Shown here in pieces: positions 45,463-54,881 of a stretch of 64,000 bases of DNA (positions within the stretch are counted from its first letter, which is position 1; every line of letters begins with the position of its first letter). The notes under the pieces were generated by a model. That model was not told the DNA's origin and did no database searches. It was given only the letters and a program-made list of their open reading frames with translations. The DNA comes from Kitasatospora azatica KCTC 9699 (GTDB lineage Bacteria > Actinomycetota > Actinomycetes > Streptomycetales > Streptomycetaceae): contig NZ_JQMO01000003.1 of NCBI RefSeq assembly GCF_000744785.1, forward strand, positions 2,852,001-2,916,000, in the 5' to 3' direction. Position numbers and translations under genes: made by a program.

Positions 45463-46700
45463 TGGCTGCGACAGCCTGGACGGGTCCCGAGGTGGCGGTC
45501 ACCGGACTCGGCGTCGTGTCCGCCGCCGGCATCGGGGTGGCCACGAGCTGGGAGCGGGTCTGCGCCGGCCTGCCGACGGCGGCCACCGATCCTGAACTGG
45601 CGGGCCTGCCAGTGGACTTCTCCTGCCGGATACCGGACTTCGAACCGCAGGACCACCTGGACCCGCGGAGCCTGTGGCGGATGGACCGGACCACTCAACT
45701 CGCGCTGGTGGCGGCGAACGAGGCCATCGCGGACGCCGGCCTGGACCCCGCGGTCTGGGACGGCGCGCGGGTCGGCATCGTGCTCGGGACCTCCAACGGC
45801 GGTGGCGGCACCCTGGAGCGCGAGCACACCCGGCTGGTGCACGAGGGTCCGGAATGGATCTCGCCGCTGGTCTGGGTGATGGCGCCGGTGAACATGCTGG
45901 CGGGCTCGCTGGCGATCGAACTGGGCGCGCACGGACCGAACCTGGTCACCGCGACCGCCTGCGCCTCCGGCCCGACCGCGATCGCCACCGCGGCCCAGTT
46001 CCTGCGGGCCGACATGTGCGACGTCGTGATCGCCGGCGGCGCCGAGGCGCCGATCACTCCGATGGCCTTCGCCGGCCTGTACCAGATGGGCGCGCTGTCC
46101 CAGCGGACCACTGCCCCCGCCCAGGCCTGCCGGCCGTTCGACAGCGACCGGGACGGCATGGTCGCCGCCGAGGGCGCGGGGATCCTGGTCCTCGAACGGT
46201 CGGCGGACGCCCGGGCCCGTGGCGCCCGGATCCGGGCACGGATCGCCGGGTACGGGGCCTCCGCCGACGGCTACCACCTCTCCGCCCCGGATCCCACCGG
46301 CACCCACGCGGAGGCGGCCACCAGGATCGCCCTGGCCACCGCGGGCGTCTCGCCCGGCGACGTCGACCACGTCAACGCGCACGGCTCGTCCACCCCGTTG
46401 AACGACATCACGGAGGGTCAGATGCTGCGCCGGGTCTACGGCGACCGGCCGGCCGTGACCTCCACCAAGGGCGTCACCGGGCACGCGCTGGGGGCGGCCG
46501 GCGCGATGGAGGCGGCCTTCACCGTGCTGAGCCTGGAGAACGGCCTGATTCCCCCCACCGCGAACCTCGAGTGCCAGGACCCGGAGATCGACGTCGACGT
46601 GGTGGCCGGCGACGCCCGCAAGGCGCACGTCGATGTGGCCGTCACCAACTCCTTCGGGTTCGGCGGCCAGAACGCCGTCCTGGTGATCAGCGCCGCCTGA
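45462..46700 (+). CDS. 3-oxoacyl-ACP synthase II (FabF-like)
   Basis: The 412-residue protein has the active Cys167 in TATACASGPTA, His in VNAHGSSTPLND, His in KGVTGHALGAAGA, and the C-terminal NSFGFGGQNAVLV. It extends acyl-ACP with malonyl-ACP. No chain-length factor partner is present, so it is more like a fatty acid synthase enzyme than a two-subunit aromatic polyketide synthase. It directly follows the ACP gene. Confidence 0.92.
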   Translation: MAATAWTGPEVAVTGLGVVSAAGIGVATSWERVCAGLPTAATDPELAGLPVDFSCRIPDFEPQDHLDPRSLWRMDRTTQLALVAANEAIADAGLDPAVWDGARVGIVLGTSNGGGGTLEREHTRLVHEGPEWISPLVWVMAPVNMLAGSLAIELGAHGPNLVTATACASGPTAIATAAQFLRADMCDVVIAGGAEAPITPMAFAGLYQMGALSQRTTAPAQACRPFDSDRDGMVAAEGAGILVLERSADARARGARIRARIAGYGASADGYHLSAPDPTGTHAEAATRIALATAGVSPGDVDHVNAHGSSTPLNDITEGQMLRRVYGDRPAVTSTKGVTGHALGAAGAMEAAFTVLSLENGLIPPTANLECQDPEIDVDVVAGDARKAHVDVAVTNSFGFGGQNAVLVISAA

Positions 46701-46754
46701 GCCCGGTCGGTCCGGAGCAGGCAACCGGAGCAGGCAAGCAGAAGGGAAGAGAAC

Positions 46755-47459
46755 GTGAGTCGTTCGGTCATGGTGACCGGCGGAAACCGTGGCATCGGCC
46801 TGGCCGTCGCCCAGGCGATGGCGGTGGCGGGCGACCGGGTGGCGGTCACCAGCCGCAGCGGCCACGCGCCGCAGGGACTCTTCACGGTCGGCTGCGACGT
46901 CTCGGACACCGACTCGGTGGAGTCGGCCTTCGACGCGGTGGAGAAGGAGCAGGGTCCGGTGGAGGTGCTGGTCGCCAACGCCGGGATCACCCAGGACATG
47001 CTGCTGCTCCAGATGGCGGACGAGGACTTCACCGATGTCCTGGACACCAACCTCACCGGGGCGTTCCGGGTGGCCCGCCGCGCCGCCGCCGGGATGCTGG
47101 CGGCCCGCTGGGGGCGGCTGGTCTTCATCTCCTCGGCCGTCGGGCTGATGGGCGCCCCGGGCCAGGCGAACTACGCGGCCTCGAAGGCCGGTCTGGTCGG
47201 GCTGGCCCGATCGCTCTCCTGGGAGCTGGCCCCGCGCGGCATCACGGCGAACGTGGTGGCGCCCGGGCTGATCGAGACGGGGATGACGGCCGAGCTGACG
47301 CCCGAGCGCCGCGAGGCGGTGCTCGGCATGATCCCCAGCCGACGGTCCGGCGCGCCGGCCGAGGTGGCGCACGCTGTCCGCTTCCTGGCGGACGACGCCG
47401 CCGGCTACATCACCGGCGCTGTCCTGCCGGTCGCAGGCGGCTTCGGTATGGGTCACTGA
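46755..47459 (+). CDS. 3-oxoacyl-ACP reductase (FabG-like)
   Basis: The 234-residue SDR has TGGNRGIGLAVA, VLVANAGITQDM (NAG), SSAVG (Ser) and YAASKAGLVGLARSL (Tyr-x-x-x-Lys), plus the C-terminal GAVLPVAGGFGMGH of FabG. It reduces 3-oxoacyl-ACP to 3-hydroxyacyl-ACP with NADPH. GTG 46755 is the start, behind GGGAAGAGAA. No dehydratase or enoyl reductase gene is nearby. Confidence 0.88.
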   Translation: MSRSVMVTGGNRGIGLAVAQAMAVAGDRVAVTSRSGHAPQGLFTVGCDVSDTDSVESAFDAVEKEQGPVEVLVANAGITQDMLLLQMADEDFTDVLDTNLTGAFRVARRAAAGMLAARWGRLVFISSAVGLMGAPGQANYAASKAGLVGLARSLSWELAPRGITANVVAPGLIETGMTAELTPERREAVLGMIPSRRSGAPAEVAHAVRFLADDAAGYITGAVLPVAGGFGMGH

Positions 47460-47504
47460 CCAGCCGCCCCACTGCCACCCCAACACTGAGTCGGAGCGAC
47501 GTCC

Positions 47505-49046
47505 ATGACATCCGAGCACACCAAGAGCGGTCACCAGCCCCGCGGTTCGGCCGACGGCACCGAGGTGCTGGTGGTGGGCGCAGGCCCCACCGGGCTGACG
47601 CTGGCCGCCGAGCTGTTGAAGTCGGGCACCGAAGTCCGGGTGGTCGACCGGGCCGAGCGGTCCAATCCGCACTCCAAGGCGATCACCCTGTGGCCGCGAG
47701 CCCTGGAGGCGTTCGCCGCGGTGGGCGCCGGCGACGCCATCTACGAGCGCGGCCTCAAGCTCCGCGCGGCCAACTACTACGCGGGCACCAAGCTGCTCAA
47801 CCGGCTCGTCTTCCGCCCGATGCCCGGGACCCGCTACCCGTACCCGCTCTCGCTCGCGCAGAGCGAGACCGAGGAGTTCCTCCGAGTGGCGCTGGCCGAG
47901 CTGGGCGGGAAGGTCGAGTACGGCCGGCGCGTGCGATCGGTCCAGGCCGGGCCAGATCAGGTCAACGCGGTCTTCGAGGACGGCAGTTCGGTGCTGGCCG
48001 ACTGGCTGGTCGGCTGCGACGGTGCGCACAGCACGGTCCGCGCCGAAGCCGGCATCGCCTTCGAGGGGGCGACGTACCCGCAGACCTTCGTGCTGGCGGA
48101 CGGCGTGTACGACACGCCGCTGGCGCACGACGAGTCGTACTACTTCATGGGCCCCAAGGGCGTCATCGTCGTGGTCGGCCTCCCCGACGGGCTGCTGCGC
48201 GTCTTCGGCGCGGTGGCCCCCGACGTGCCGGTGACCGATGCGCTGGCGACCGTGCAGCAGATCGTGGCCGAGCGCAGCCCGTTCCCGCTGCGGCTGGTCG
48301 AGGCCCGGGGCAGCGGTGTCTTCCAGGTGCACCGGCGGATCGCCGACCGGATGCGGCAGGGCCGGATCCTGCTCGCCGGCGATGCCGCGCACATCCACAG
48401 CCCGGCCGGGGGCCAGGGCCTGAACACCAGCGTGCAGGACTCGCACGGCGCGGCCTGGCGGCTGGCGGCGATCCAGCGCGGGACGCTGCCGGCCAGTGCC
48501 CTGGACAGCTGGGAGGCCGAGCGCCTGCACGTGGCCCGGCATGTCGTCGCGGACGCCGACCGGCAGACCAGGATGTGGTCCGTGACCGGTTGGCGGCGTC
48601 GGCGCCGCGACCTCTCGCTGGCCGTCACCTCCCGGGTGCCCGCGCTGGCCCAGCGGGTTCCGATCGGCATCTCGCAGCTGCGCCTGGCCTACCCGAACGG
48701 CGAGCCGGGCCACCCGGTGCTGCGCCCGGGGAGCCGGCTGCCCGACGTCGCGCTGAACGGCGGCCGGTGGCTGCACGACCACCTGCACTCCGGCCGGCAC
48801 CTGCTGCTGGTGTCCGCGACCGACGCCGAGCCGGCCCGGGAGCTGCTGGCCCGCGCCGCCGAGGCTCCGGTGGAGGTCGTCCAGGTGGACGACCGCATCC
48901 TGCGGGCCCTCGGAGTACGGACCACACTGGCCTGCCTGGTCCGCCCGGACGGCGTGATCGCGGCCTCCGGCACGCTCGTCGACCCGGCGGCCGCCGAGCG
49001 CCTGCTGGCCCGCCTTCCGGCCGGCCGACCGACCCTCAACGTCTGA
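47505..49046 (+). CDS. FAD-dependent monooxygenase (PHBH type)
   Basis: The 513-residue protein has the FAD-binding VLVVGAGPTGLTLAAEL, the GCDGAHSTVR motif and the second FAD motif LLAGDAAHIHSPAGGQGLN, followed by a thioredoxin-like C-terminal domain (PDVALNGGRWLHDHL). Such enzymes hydroxylate aromatic or beta-keto substrates in antibiotic pathways. In this cluster it is a tailoring step; the substrate is unknown. Confidence 0.9.
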   Translation: MTSEHTKSGHQPRGSADGTEVLVVGAGPTGLTLAAELLKSGTEVRVVDRAERSNPHSKAITLWPRALEAFAAVGAGDAIYERGLKLRAANYYAGTKLLNRLVFRPMPGTRYPYPLSLAQSETEEFLRVALAELGGKVEYGRRVRSVQAGPDQVNAVFEDGSSVLADWLVGCDGAHSTVRAEAGIAFEGATYPQTFVLADGVYDTPLAHDESYYFMGPKGVIVVVGLPDGLLRVFGAVAPDVPVTDALATVQQIVAERSPFPLRLVEARGSGVFQVHRRIADRMRQGRILLAGDAAHIHSPAGGQGLNTSVQDSHGAAWRLAAIQRGTLPASALDSWEAERLHVARHVVADADRQTRMWSVTGWRRRRRDLSLAVTSRVPALAQRVPIGISQLRLAYPNGEPGHPVLRPGSRLPDVALNGGRWLHDHLHSGRHLLLVSATDAEPARELLARAAEAPVEVVQVDDRILRALGVRTTLACLVRPDGVIAASGTLVDPAAAERLLARLPAGRPTLNV

Positions 49047-49079
49047 ACCACCGTCAAATCTCTGGGAAAGGACAGCACC

Positions 49080-50075
49080 ATGGCAACCGGCATCCAGTCG
49101 ATCCGGCGCACCATCCTGGGCGGCGTACTCGACGTCCCGGTGATGGGTCTGGGCTGCATGGGCATGGCCGAGTTCTACGGCGCCGCCGACGAGACCGAAT
49201 CGATCCTGACGATCCGTCAGGCCATCGACTCCGGCCTGAACCTCGTCGACACGGCGGACATGTACGGAGCCGGCCTGAGCGAGCAGATCGTCGGCAGGGC
49301 GCTGCGGGACGGCTACCGGGACCGGGCGGTCCTGACCACCAAGTGCGGGCTGGTCCGCACGGCCGACGGGGTCCGGGTGGACGCCAGTCCCGAGCACATC
49401 CGGGCGGCCTGCGACGCGAGCCTGAGCCGGCTGGGCACGGACCGGATCGACCTCTACTACCTGCACCGGGTCGACAAGAACGTGCCGATCGAGGAGTCGG
49501 TGGGCGCCATGGCGGAGCTGGTGGCGGCCGGCAAGGTCCGCCACCTCGGCCTGTCCGAGGCCGGCTCCGCCAGCATCCGGCGGGCCAGTGCCGTCCACCC
49601 GATCGCGGCCCTGCAGACCGAGTACTCGCTGTGCAGCCGCAACCCGGAGAAGGACATCCTGGCCACCTGCCGCGAGCTGGGCATCAGCTTCGTCGCCTAT
49701 AGCCCGCTCAGCCGGGGACTGCTGTCCGGTGAGATCGTCCGCCCCGAGGACCTGGCCGCCGATGACATGCGCCGCCACCTGCCCCGGTTCAACGAGGCCA
49801 ACCTCGCCCACAACCTGGATCTGGTCGCCCGGCTCGGTGAGCTGGCCGAGCAGCTGGGAATCAGCCGGGCCCAGTTCGCGCTCGCCTGGCTGCTGGCCCA
49901 GGACGTGATCCCGATCCCCGGCTCCAACAACCGCATCCACCTGGGCCAGAACTCCGCCGCGGCTGAGGTCGCGCTCAGTGACGAGGTGCTGAAGGCCGTG
50001 GACGAGATCGCCCCGCGCGGCGCCTTCGCGGGCGAGCGCTTCCCGGAGCCGATGATCTCGATCGTCGAGGAGTGA
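49080..50075 (+). CDS. Aldo/keto reductase
   Basis: The 331-residue TIM-barrel protein has DTADMYGAGLSEQIVG with the Asp and Tyr, TTKCGL with the Lys, and YYLHRVD with the His of the catalytic tetrad. The NADPH region PIPGSNNRIHL is clear. It reduces a carbonyl of an unknown pathway intermediate. ATG 49080 follows GGGAAAGGA. It converges on the thioesterase gene through a shared hairpin. Confidence 0.9.
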   Translation: MATGIQSIRRTILGGVLDVPVMGLGCMGMAEFYGAADETESILTIRQAIDSGLNLVDTADMYGAGLSEQIVGRALRDGYRDRAVLTTKCGLVRTADGVRVDASPEHIRAACDASLSRLGTDRIDLYYLHRVDKNVPIEESVGAMAELVAAGKVRHLGLSEAGSASIRRASAVHPIAALQTEYSLCSRNPEKDILATCRELGISFVAYSPLSRGLLSGEIVRPEDLAADDMRRHLPRFNEANLAHNLDLVARLGELAEQLGISRAQFALAWLLAQDVIPIPGSNNRIHLGQNSAAAEVALSDEVLKAVDEIAPRGAFAGERFPEPMISIVEE

Positions 50076-50080
50076 ACGAC

Positions 50081-50114
50081 CCTGAGTGGGCTGCCGGCCG
50101 GCGGCCCACTCAGG
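50081..50114. terminator. Shared hairpin between aldo/keto reductase and thioesterase
   Basis: An 11-base stem (CCTGAGTGGGC with GCCCACTCAGG) with a further GC-rich inner part lies between the two converging genes and covers the thioesterase stop codon. Confidence 0.75.
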
Positions 50115-50919
50115 CCGGCTCGCTCGGCAGGGCCACGCCGCTGTCCTTCCAGAACCGGCCGGCGGCCTGGTCGAGCGCCCACCGCAGGGCGGCCGCGACG
50201 GGCCGGCGGTGTTCGGCGGCCAGGATCGCGAAGTGGCCGCCGGCCAGCGCCGTCGGGTGGAACGGCGCACGGGTCACCGCCCGCCAGCCGGCCAGGGTGC
50301 GGGACGGCACCACCGGATCGTCCAGGCCGCCCAGGACGGCGATCGGGCAGCGCAGCTCACGGCCCCTCAGGCCGGCTCTGACCTGGGCACCGAGTGCCAG
50401 ATCGGCGCGCAGTCTGGCGAGGATGAACTCCCGCCAGCCGTCGTCGGCGAGGACCGACTCAGGGGTCTCGCCGCCGAGCCGGACCAGCCGCAGCAGGTCC
50501 GTGGTGTGCACCGCGCCGTCGGCCCAGTTCGGCACCGCCGGCGGCGACTGACCGCTCACCACCAGGGCCTGGCAGCCCGTCGGCCCGAGGTGGTCCGCGA
50601 CGGCCGCGGCGAGCAGGGCCCCGACGCTGTGGCCCACGGCGACGGTCGGCAGTGCGGGCAGCGGCCGGAGCTCGTCGTCCACCGAGGCCAGCAGCTCGGC
50701 CGGCGAGGTCTGCGGCGCCTCGGTGAAGCGGTGCTCCCGGCCCGGCAGGGTCAGGGCCAGCACCTCGACCGTTGCGGGCAGCAGCTCGATCAGTCCCAGC
50801 AGCGCCGCCGGGCCGGCCCCTGAATGCGGGCAGAGCAGCACCCGGGCGGTGGCCGCGGAGCGTCCCGAGGTCGGCCGGCTCCACCAGAGCGGGTTTTCCG
50901 TCGATTGTCCGGAATTCAT
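50110..50919 (-). CDS. Type II thioesterase
   Basis: The 269-residue alpha/beta hydrolase has the oxyanion start LLCPHSGAGPAALLGL, the nucleophile in VGHSVGALLA, and the catalytic His in LAGGHFAIL. Such free-standing thioesterases clear mischarged carrier proteins or release a chain. ATG 50919 follows AGGAGG. It is the only minus-strand gene in the assembly part and divergent from the isopropylmalate synthase homologue. Confidence 0.88.
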   Translation of the reverse strand: MNSGQSTENPLWWSRPTSGRSAATARVLLCPHSGAGPAALLGLIELLPATVEVLALTLPGREHRFTEAPQTSPAELLASVDDELRPLPALPTVAVGHSVGALLAAAVADHLGPTGCQALVVSGQSPPAVPNWADGAVHTTDLLRLVRLGGETPESVLADDGWREFILARLRADLALGAQVRAGLRGRELRCPIAVLGGLDDPVVPSRTLAGWRAVTRAPFHPTALAGGHFAILAAEHRRPVAAALRWALDQAAGRFWKDSGVALPSEPA

Positions 50920-51139
50920 CACGAACCTCCTGGCGAACCTCTTCGCGAAATCCCTTGGGCCCGGCTCACAATGCCGCTCCGCATTTCCCTCTGCAAGGTG
51001 CCGGCGGACCGTCTCGGCCCCGGCACTACGGGCTCTTGTGGATTTCTCTGGCAGCTCTTCGGTGAACCGCTGGAAGAGAATGCCAGACTGATCGCGAGGC
51101 CCGGTCAGAATGCCGACCCATTCCTTCGAAGGAGCCCAG

Positions 51140-52732
51140 ATGTCCACGAGCTCGACGGAGAACCGCGGCGCACATCTTCGGTACCGCCCGTTCCCGCCGA
51201 TCGACCTGCCGGACCGGACCTGGCCGAGCAGGGTGCTGCAGGCGGCGCCGCGCTGGCTCTCCACGGACCTGCGCGACGGAAACCAGGCCCTGCTCGACCC
51301 GATGGATCTCGAGCGCAAGCTGGAGATGTTCCAGCTGCTGGTCAGGATGGGGTACCGCGAGATCGAGGTCGGGTTTCCGGCGGCCAGCCGCACCGACTTC
51401 GAATTCGTCCGGGAGCTCATCCGCGCGGAGCTGATCCCGGACCAGGTTCGGATAACCGTCCTGACCCAGGCCAGGGAGCCGCTCATCGAGGAGACCGTCC
51501 GCAGTCTGGCCGGAGCCCGGCGGGCGACCATTCATCTCTACAACGCCACCGCCCCGCTCTTCCGCGAGGTGGTGTTCGGAATGGATCGGAACGCCTGTGC
51601 GGAACTCGCCGTCCAGGGCACCCGGCTGGTGATGAAATACGCGGACGCGCTGCTGCCGGACTGCGATCTCGGATTCGAGTACTCGCCGGAGATCTTCGTC
51701 GACACCGAGCTCGATTTCGCCCTGGAGGTCTGCGACCGGGTCATCGAGGCCTGGGACGCCGGGCCCGGGCGGGAGATCGTCATCAACCTGCCGGCCACCG
51801 TCGAACGGTCCACCCCGAACAGCTACGCCGACCAGATCGAGTGGATGAGCCGGCGGCTGAGCCGCCGGGACTCGGTCTGCCTCTCGGTCCACCCGCACAA
51901 CGACCGGGGCACGGGGGTGGCGGCCGCCGAACTCGCGGTGCTGGCCGGCGCGGACCGGGTGGAGGGCTGCCTCTTCGGCAACGGCGAACGGACCGGGAAC
52001 GTCTGCCTGGTGACGCTCGGCCTGAACCTCTTCAGCCAGGGGATCGACCCGGGGATCGACTTCTCGCAGATCGACGAGATCCGCCGCACGGTCGAACGGT
52101 GCAACCAGCTCCCGGTCCACCCCCGGCATCCGTACGCGGGCGAGCTGGTGTACACCTCGTTCTCCGGTTCGCACCAGGACGCGATCGCCAAGGGCTTCGC
52201 CCACCAGGAGCGCGAGGCGGAGCGGCGCGCGGTGCCGGTCAGCGAGCTGCCCTGGGAGATGCCGTACCTCCCGATCGACCCGAAGGACGTCGGACGGTCC
52301 TACGACGCCGTGGTCCGGATCAACTCGCAGTCGGGGAAGGGCGGGATCTCCTACCTGCTGCGCAGTGAGCACGGCCTCGCGCTGCCCCGGCGGCTGCAGA
52401 TCGACTTCGCCCAGGTGGTGCAGCGGCTCACCGACGAGGGCGGCGGCGACGTCTCCGACCGGCTGGGCGAGCTCTTCTGGGCCGAGTACTCCGGCGCGTC
52501 GATCGCCCCGACCGAGGCCGAGCCGCAGCCCGCGGCGGAGGTTCTGGAACTGTCGACCCACCCGGCCCTGAACGCCGGCGCCGAGGGGAGCGTCGCCTAC
52601 CTCGAATGCCGAGTGCTCGGGCGCACCGCCTGGGGGGCGGCCGCGGATCCGGATCCGGCCGAGGCCGAACGGCTCGCTCTCGCCGCCGCCGTGCGCCGCG
52701 CGCTGGCCGGCCCGCGCTCGTCCGCGCTCTGA
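51140..52732 (+). CDS. 2-isopropylmalate synthase homologue with short regulatory domain
   Basis: The 530-residue protein has the class II LeuA TIM barrel: LSTDLRDGNQALLDP, HPHNDRGTGVA (metal His pair) and GCLFGNGERTGNVCLVTL. After the subdomains only a shortened piece of the leucine-sensing domain remains (YLECRVLGRTAWGAAADPD), and the protein is clearly shorter than usual actinomycete LeuA as I know it. Weak feedback inhibition is a reasonable inference. It condenses acetyl-CoA with a 2-oxoacid, giving one-carbon-longer branched 2-oxoacids for the adjacent dehydrogenase. ATG 51140 has a good GGAG site. Confidence 0.88.
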   Translation: MSTSSTENRGAHLRYRPFPPIDLPDRTWPSRVLQAAPRWLSTDLRDGNQALLDPMDLERKLEMFQLLVRMGYREIEVGFPAASRTDFEFVRELIRAELIPDQVRITVLTQAREPLIEETVRSLAGARRATIHLYNATAPLFREVVFGMDRNACAELAVQGTRLVMKYADALLPDCDLGFEYSPEIFVDTELDFALEVCDRVIEAWDAGPGREIVINLPATVERSTPNSYADQIEWMSRRLSRRDSVCLSVHPHNDRGTGVAAAELAVLAGADRVEGCLFGNGERTGNVCLVTLGLNLFSQGIDPGIDFSQIDEIRRTVERCNQLPVHPRHPYAGELVYTSFSGSHQDAIAKGFAHQEREAERRAVPVSELPWEMPYLPIDPKDVGRSYDAVVRINSQSGKGGISYLLRSEHGLALPRRLQIDFAQVVQRLTDEGGGDVSDRLGELFWAEYSGASIAPTEAEPQPAAEVLELSTHPALNAGAEGSVAYLECRVLGRTAWGAAADPDPAEAERLALAAAVRRALAGPRSSAL

Positions 52733-52752
52733 CTCACTCCCTGGGAGACACC

Positions 52753-53829
52753 GTGCTTTCGGAATCCGTCGAGACCGTCCAACTGCTCAGCAGTGACGGT
52801 GAGTGGATCGACCACCCGGACTACCCGGCGGCCTTCTCGGCCGAGGAGGTGCGCTCGCTCTACCGGGACATGGCCCTGCTGCGCGCCTTCGACAGTCAGG
52901 CCGTCATCCTCCAACGGCAGGGTGAACTCGCCCTCTGGGCACCGTCGCTCGGCCAGGAGGCGGCTCAGATCGGCGCCGGCCGGGCGCTCGCCGAGCGGGA
53001 CTACGCCTTCACCAGCTACCGGGAGCACGGCATCGCGCGCTGCCGCGGCATCGGCGTCGCGCAGATGCTGGGCTTCTGGCGCGGTGTCGGCCACGGTGGC
53101 TGGCAGCCCGACCAGTACCGGATGGCCAACGCCATGGTGGTGATCGGCGCGCAGGCGCTGCACGGCGTCGGCTACGCGATGGGCATGGCGCTCGCGGGTG
53201 AGGACGCAGCCGCGCTGGTCTGCTTCGGCGACGGCGCGACCAGCCAGGGCGATGTGCACGAGGCCATGGTCTGGGCCGCCTCCTTCGACGCTCCGACCGT
53301 CTTCCTCTGCCAGAACAACCAGTGGGCCATCTCCGAGCCCTGGCAGCGCCAGAGCCGGATCCCGCTGGCCCGGCGCGCCGCCGGCTTCGGCTTCCCGGGC
53401 ATCCGGGTGGACGGCAACGACGTGCTCGCCTGCCTCGCGGTGACCCGGGCCTGCCTGGAGCGGGCGCGCCGGGGCCAGGGACCCTCGCTGATCGAGGCGT
53501 ACACCTACCGGCTCGGCGCCCACACCACCTCCGACGAGCCGAGCCGGTACCGGGAGTCCGCCGAGGAGGAGTACTGGCGTTCGCTCGACCCGCTGGCCCG
53601 CGTCAAGGCCTACCTGCTGGCGAGCGGCGGGGCCGACGAGGAGTTCTTCGACCGGACGGCCGGGGAGGCCGCCGCGCTCGGCAGCGCCGTCCGGGAGGTC
53701 TGCCTGTCCATGACCCCACCCGCCCCGTCCTCGTTCTTCGACCACGTCTACGCCGAGCCGCACCCGCTGCTCGCGCAGGAGCGGGCGCAGTTCGAGGAAT
53801 GGCTGGCCGGCGAACTCCAGGAAGGCTGA
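52753..53829 (+). CDS. 2-oxoacid dehydrogenase E1 alpha subunit
   Basis: The 358-residue protein has the thiamine diphosphate motif FGDGATSQGDVHEAM ending in CQNNQWAI, the phosphorylation-loop-like TYRLGAHTTSDEPSRYR, and the N-terminal SLGQEAAQIGAG. With E1 beta it decarboxylates branched-chain 2-oxoacids (or pyruvate). GTG 52753 follows GGGAGA. It is three bases from E1 beta and next to the LeuA homologue. Confidence 0.92.
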   Translation: MLSESVETVQLLSSDGEWIDHPDYPAAFSAEEVRSLYRDMALLRAFDSQAVILQRQGELALWAPSLGQEAAQIGAGRALAERDYAFTSYREHGIARCRGIGVAQMLGFWRGVGHGGWQPDQYRMANAMVVIGAQALHGVGYAMGMALAGEDAAALVCFGDGATSQGDVHEAMVWAASFDAPTVFLCQNNQWAISEPWQRQSRIPLARRAAGFGFPGIRVDGNDVLACLAVTRACLERARRGQGPSLIEAYTYRLGAHTTSDEPSRYRESAEEEYWRSLDPLARVKAYLLASGGADEEFFDRTAGEAAALGSAVREVCLSMTPPAPSSFFDHVYAEPHPLLAQERAQFEEWLAGELQEG

Positions 53830-53832
53830 GGG

Positions 53833-54819
53833 ATGATGACGCTGACCATGGCGAAGGCCGTCAACGAGGGCCTGCGCAAGGCGATGGAGGACGACCCGCG
53901 GGTCCTGGTGATGGGGGAGGACGTCGGCCGGCTCGGCGGCGTGTTCCGGGTCACGGACGGGCTGTTCAAGGACTTCGGCGAGGCGCGGGTGATCGACACC
54001 CCGCTGGGGGAGTCGGGGATCATCGGCACCGCCATCGGCCTGGCGATGCACGGCTACCGCCCGGTCTGCGAGATCCAGTTCGACGGCTTCGTCTTCCCCG
54101 CGGCCGACCAGATCATCACCCAGCTGGCCCGGCTGCACCAGCGCTCCGGCGGCAGTGTGCGGGTTCCGGTGGTGATCCGGATCCCCTACGGCGGCGGCAT
54201 CGGGGCGGTGGAGCACCACGGCGAGTCGCCGGAGGCGTACTTCGCCCACACGCCGGGTCTGCGGGTGGTCAGCTGCGCCACCCCGCAGGACGCCTACGAC
54301 ATGCTGCGCCAGGCGATCGACTGCGACGATCCGGTGGTCTTCTTCGAGCCCAAGCGCCGCTACTGGGACAAGGGCGAGGTGGTCACCACTGAACTGGCTG
54401 ACCGCCAGGTGGTGCCGATGGACCAGGCCGTGGTGCGGCGACCAGGGGACGAGCTCACCGTGCTCGCATACGGCCCGATGGTGCACACCGCCCTGGAGGC
54501 GGCCCGGATCGCCGAGTCGGAGGGCCGCTCCCTGGAGGTGGTGGACCTGCGCTCGCTCTCCCCGTTGGACATCGACACCATCACCGCCTCGGTCGAGAAG
54601 ACCCGGCGCTGCGTGGTGGTGCACGAGGCGCCGCTGTACGCCGGGCTGGGCGCCGAGATCGCCACCCGGGTCACCGAGCGCTGCTACTACCTGCTGGAGG
54701 CCCCGGTGTTGCGGGTGGGCGGCTACTCGACGCCCTATCCGCCCTCGCGGATCGAACACCACTATCTGCCGGACGCCGATCGCCTGCTGGACGCGGTGGA
54801 CCGCGCGTTCGCCGCCTGA
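53833..54819 (+). CDS. 2-oxoacid dehydrogenase E1 beta subunit
   Basis: The 328-residue protein has VLVMGEDVGRLGGVFRVT, DTPLGESGIIGTAIGLA, VVIRIPYGGGIGAVEHHGESPEA, and the C-terminal VGGYSTPYPPSRIEHHYLP, all typical of E1 beta. It forms an alpha2beta2 enzyme with the preceding gene and transfers the acyl group to the E2 lipoyl arm. Confidence 0.93.
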   Translation: MMTLTMAKAVNEGLRKAMEDDPRVLVMGEDVGRLGGVFRVTDGLFKDFGEARVIDTPLGESGIIGTAIGLAMHGYRPVCEIQFDGFVFPAADQIITQLARLHQRSGGSVRVPVVIRIPYGGGIGAVEHHGESPEAYFAHTPGLRVVSCATPQDAYDMLRQAIDCDDPVVFFEPKRRYWDKGEVVTTELADRQVVPMDQAVVRRPGDELTVLAYGPMVHTALEAARIAESEGRSLEVVDLRSLSPLDIDTITASVEKTRRCVVVHEAPLYAGLGAEIATRVTERCYYLLEAPVLRVGGYSTPYPPSRIEHHYLPDADRLLDAVDRAFAA

Positions 54820-54881
54820 GCCGGCCCGTTCGCCGCCTGAGCCCGCCGCCTGAGCCCGCCCCCGTTCGCGAGAGGAACACG

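Noticed and set aside
46755..47459. Aromatic type II polyketide synthase for the cluster
   Set aside because: There is one KAS II without a chain-length factor, and no cyclase or aromatase, so a minimal aromatic polyketide synthase is not present.
45198..50270. Minus-strand frame of 1690 codons opposite the ketosynthase genes
   Set aside because: No domain is recognisable, while the plus strand encodes clear KAS, SDR, monooxygenase and aldo/keto reductase genes.
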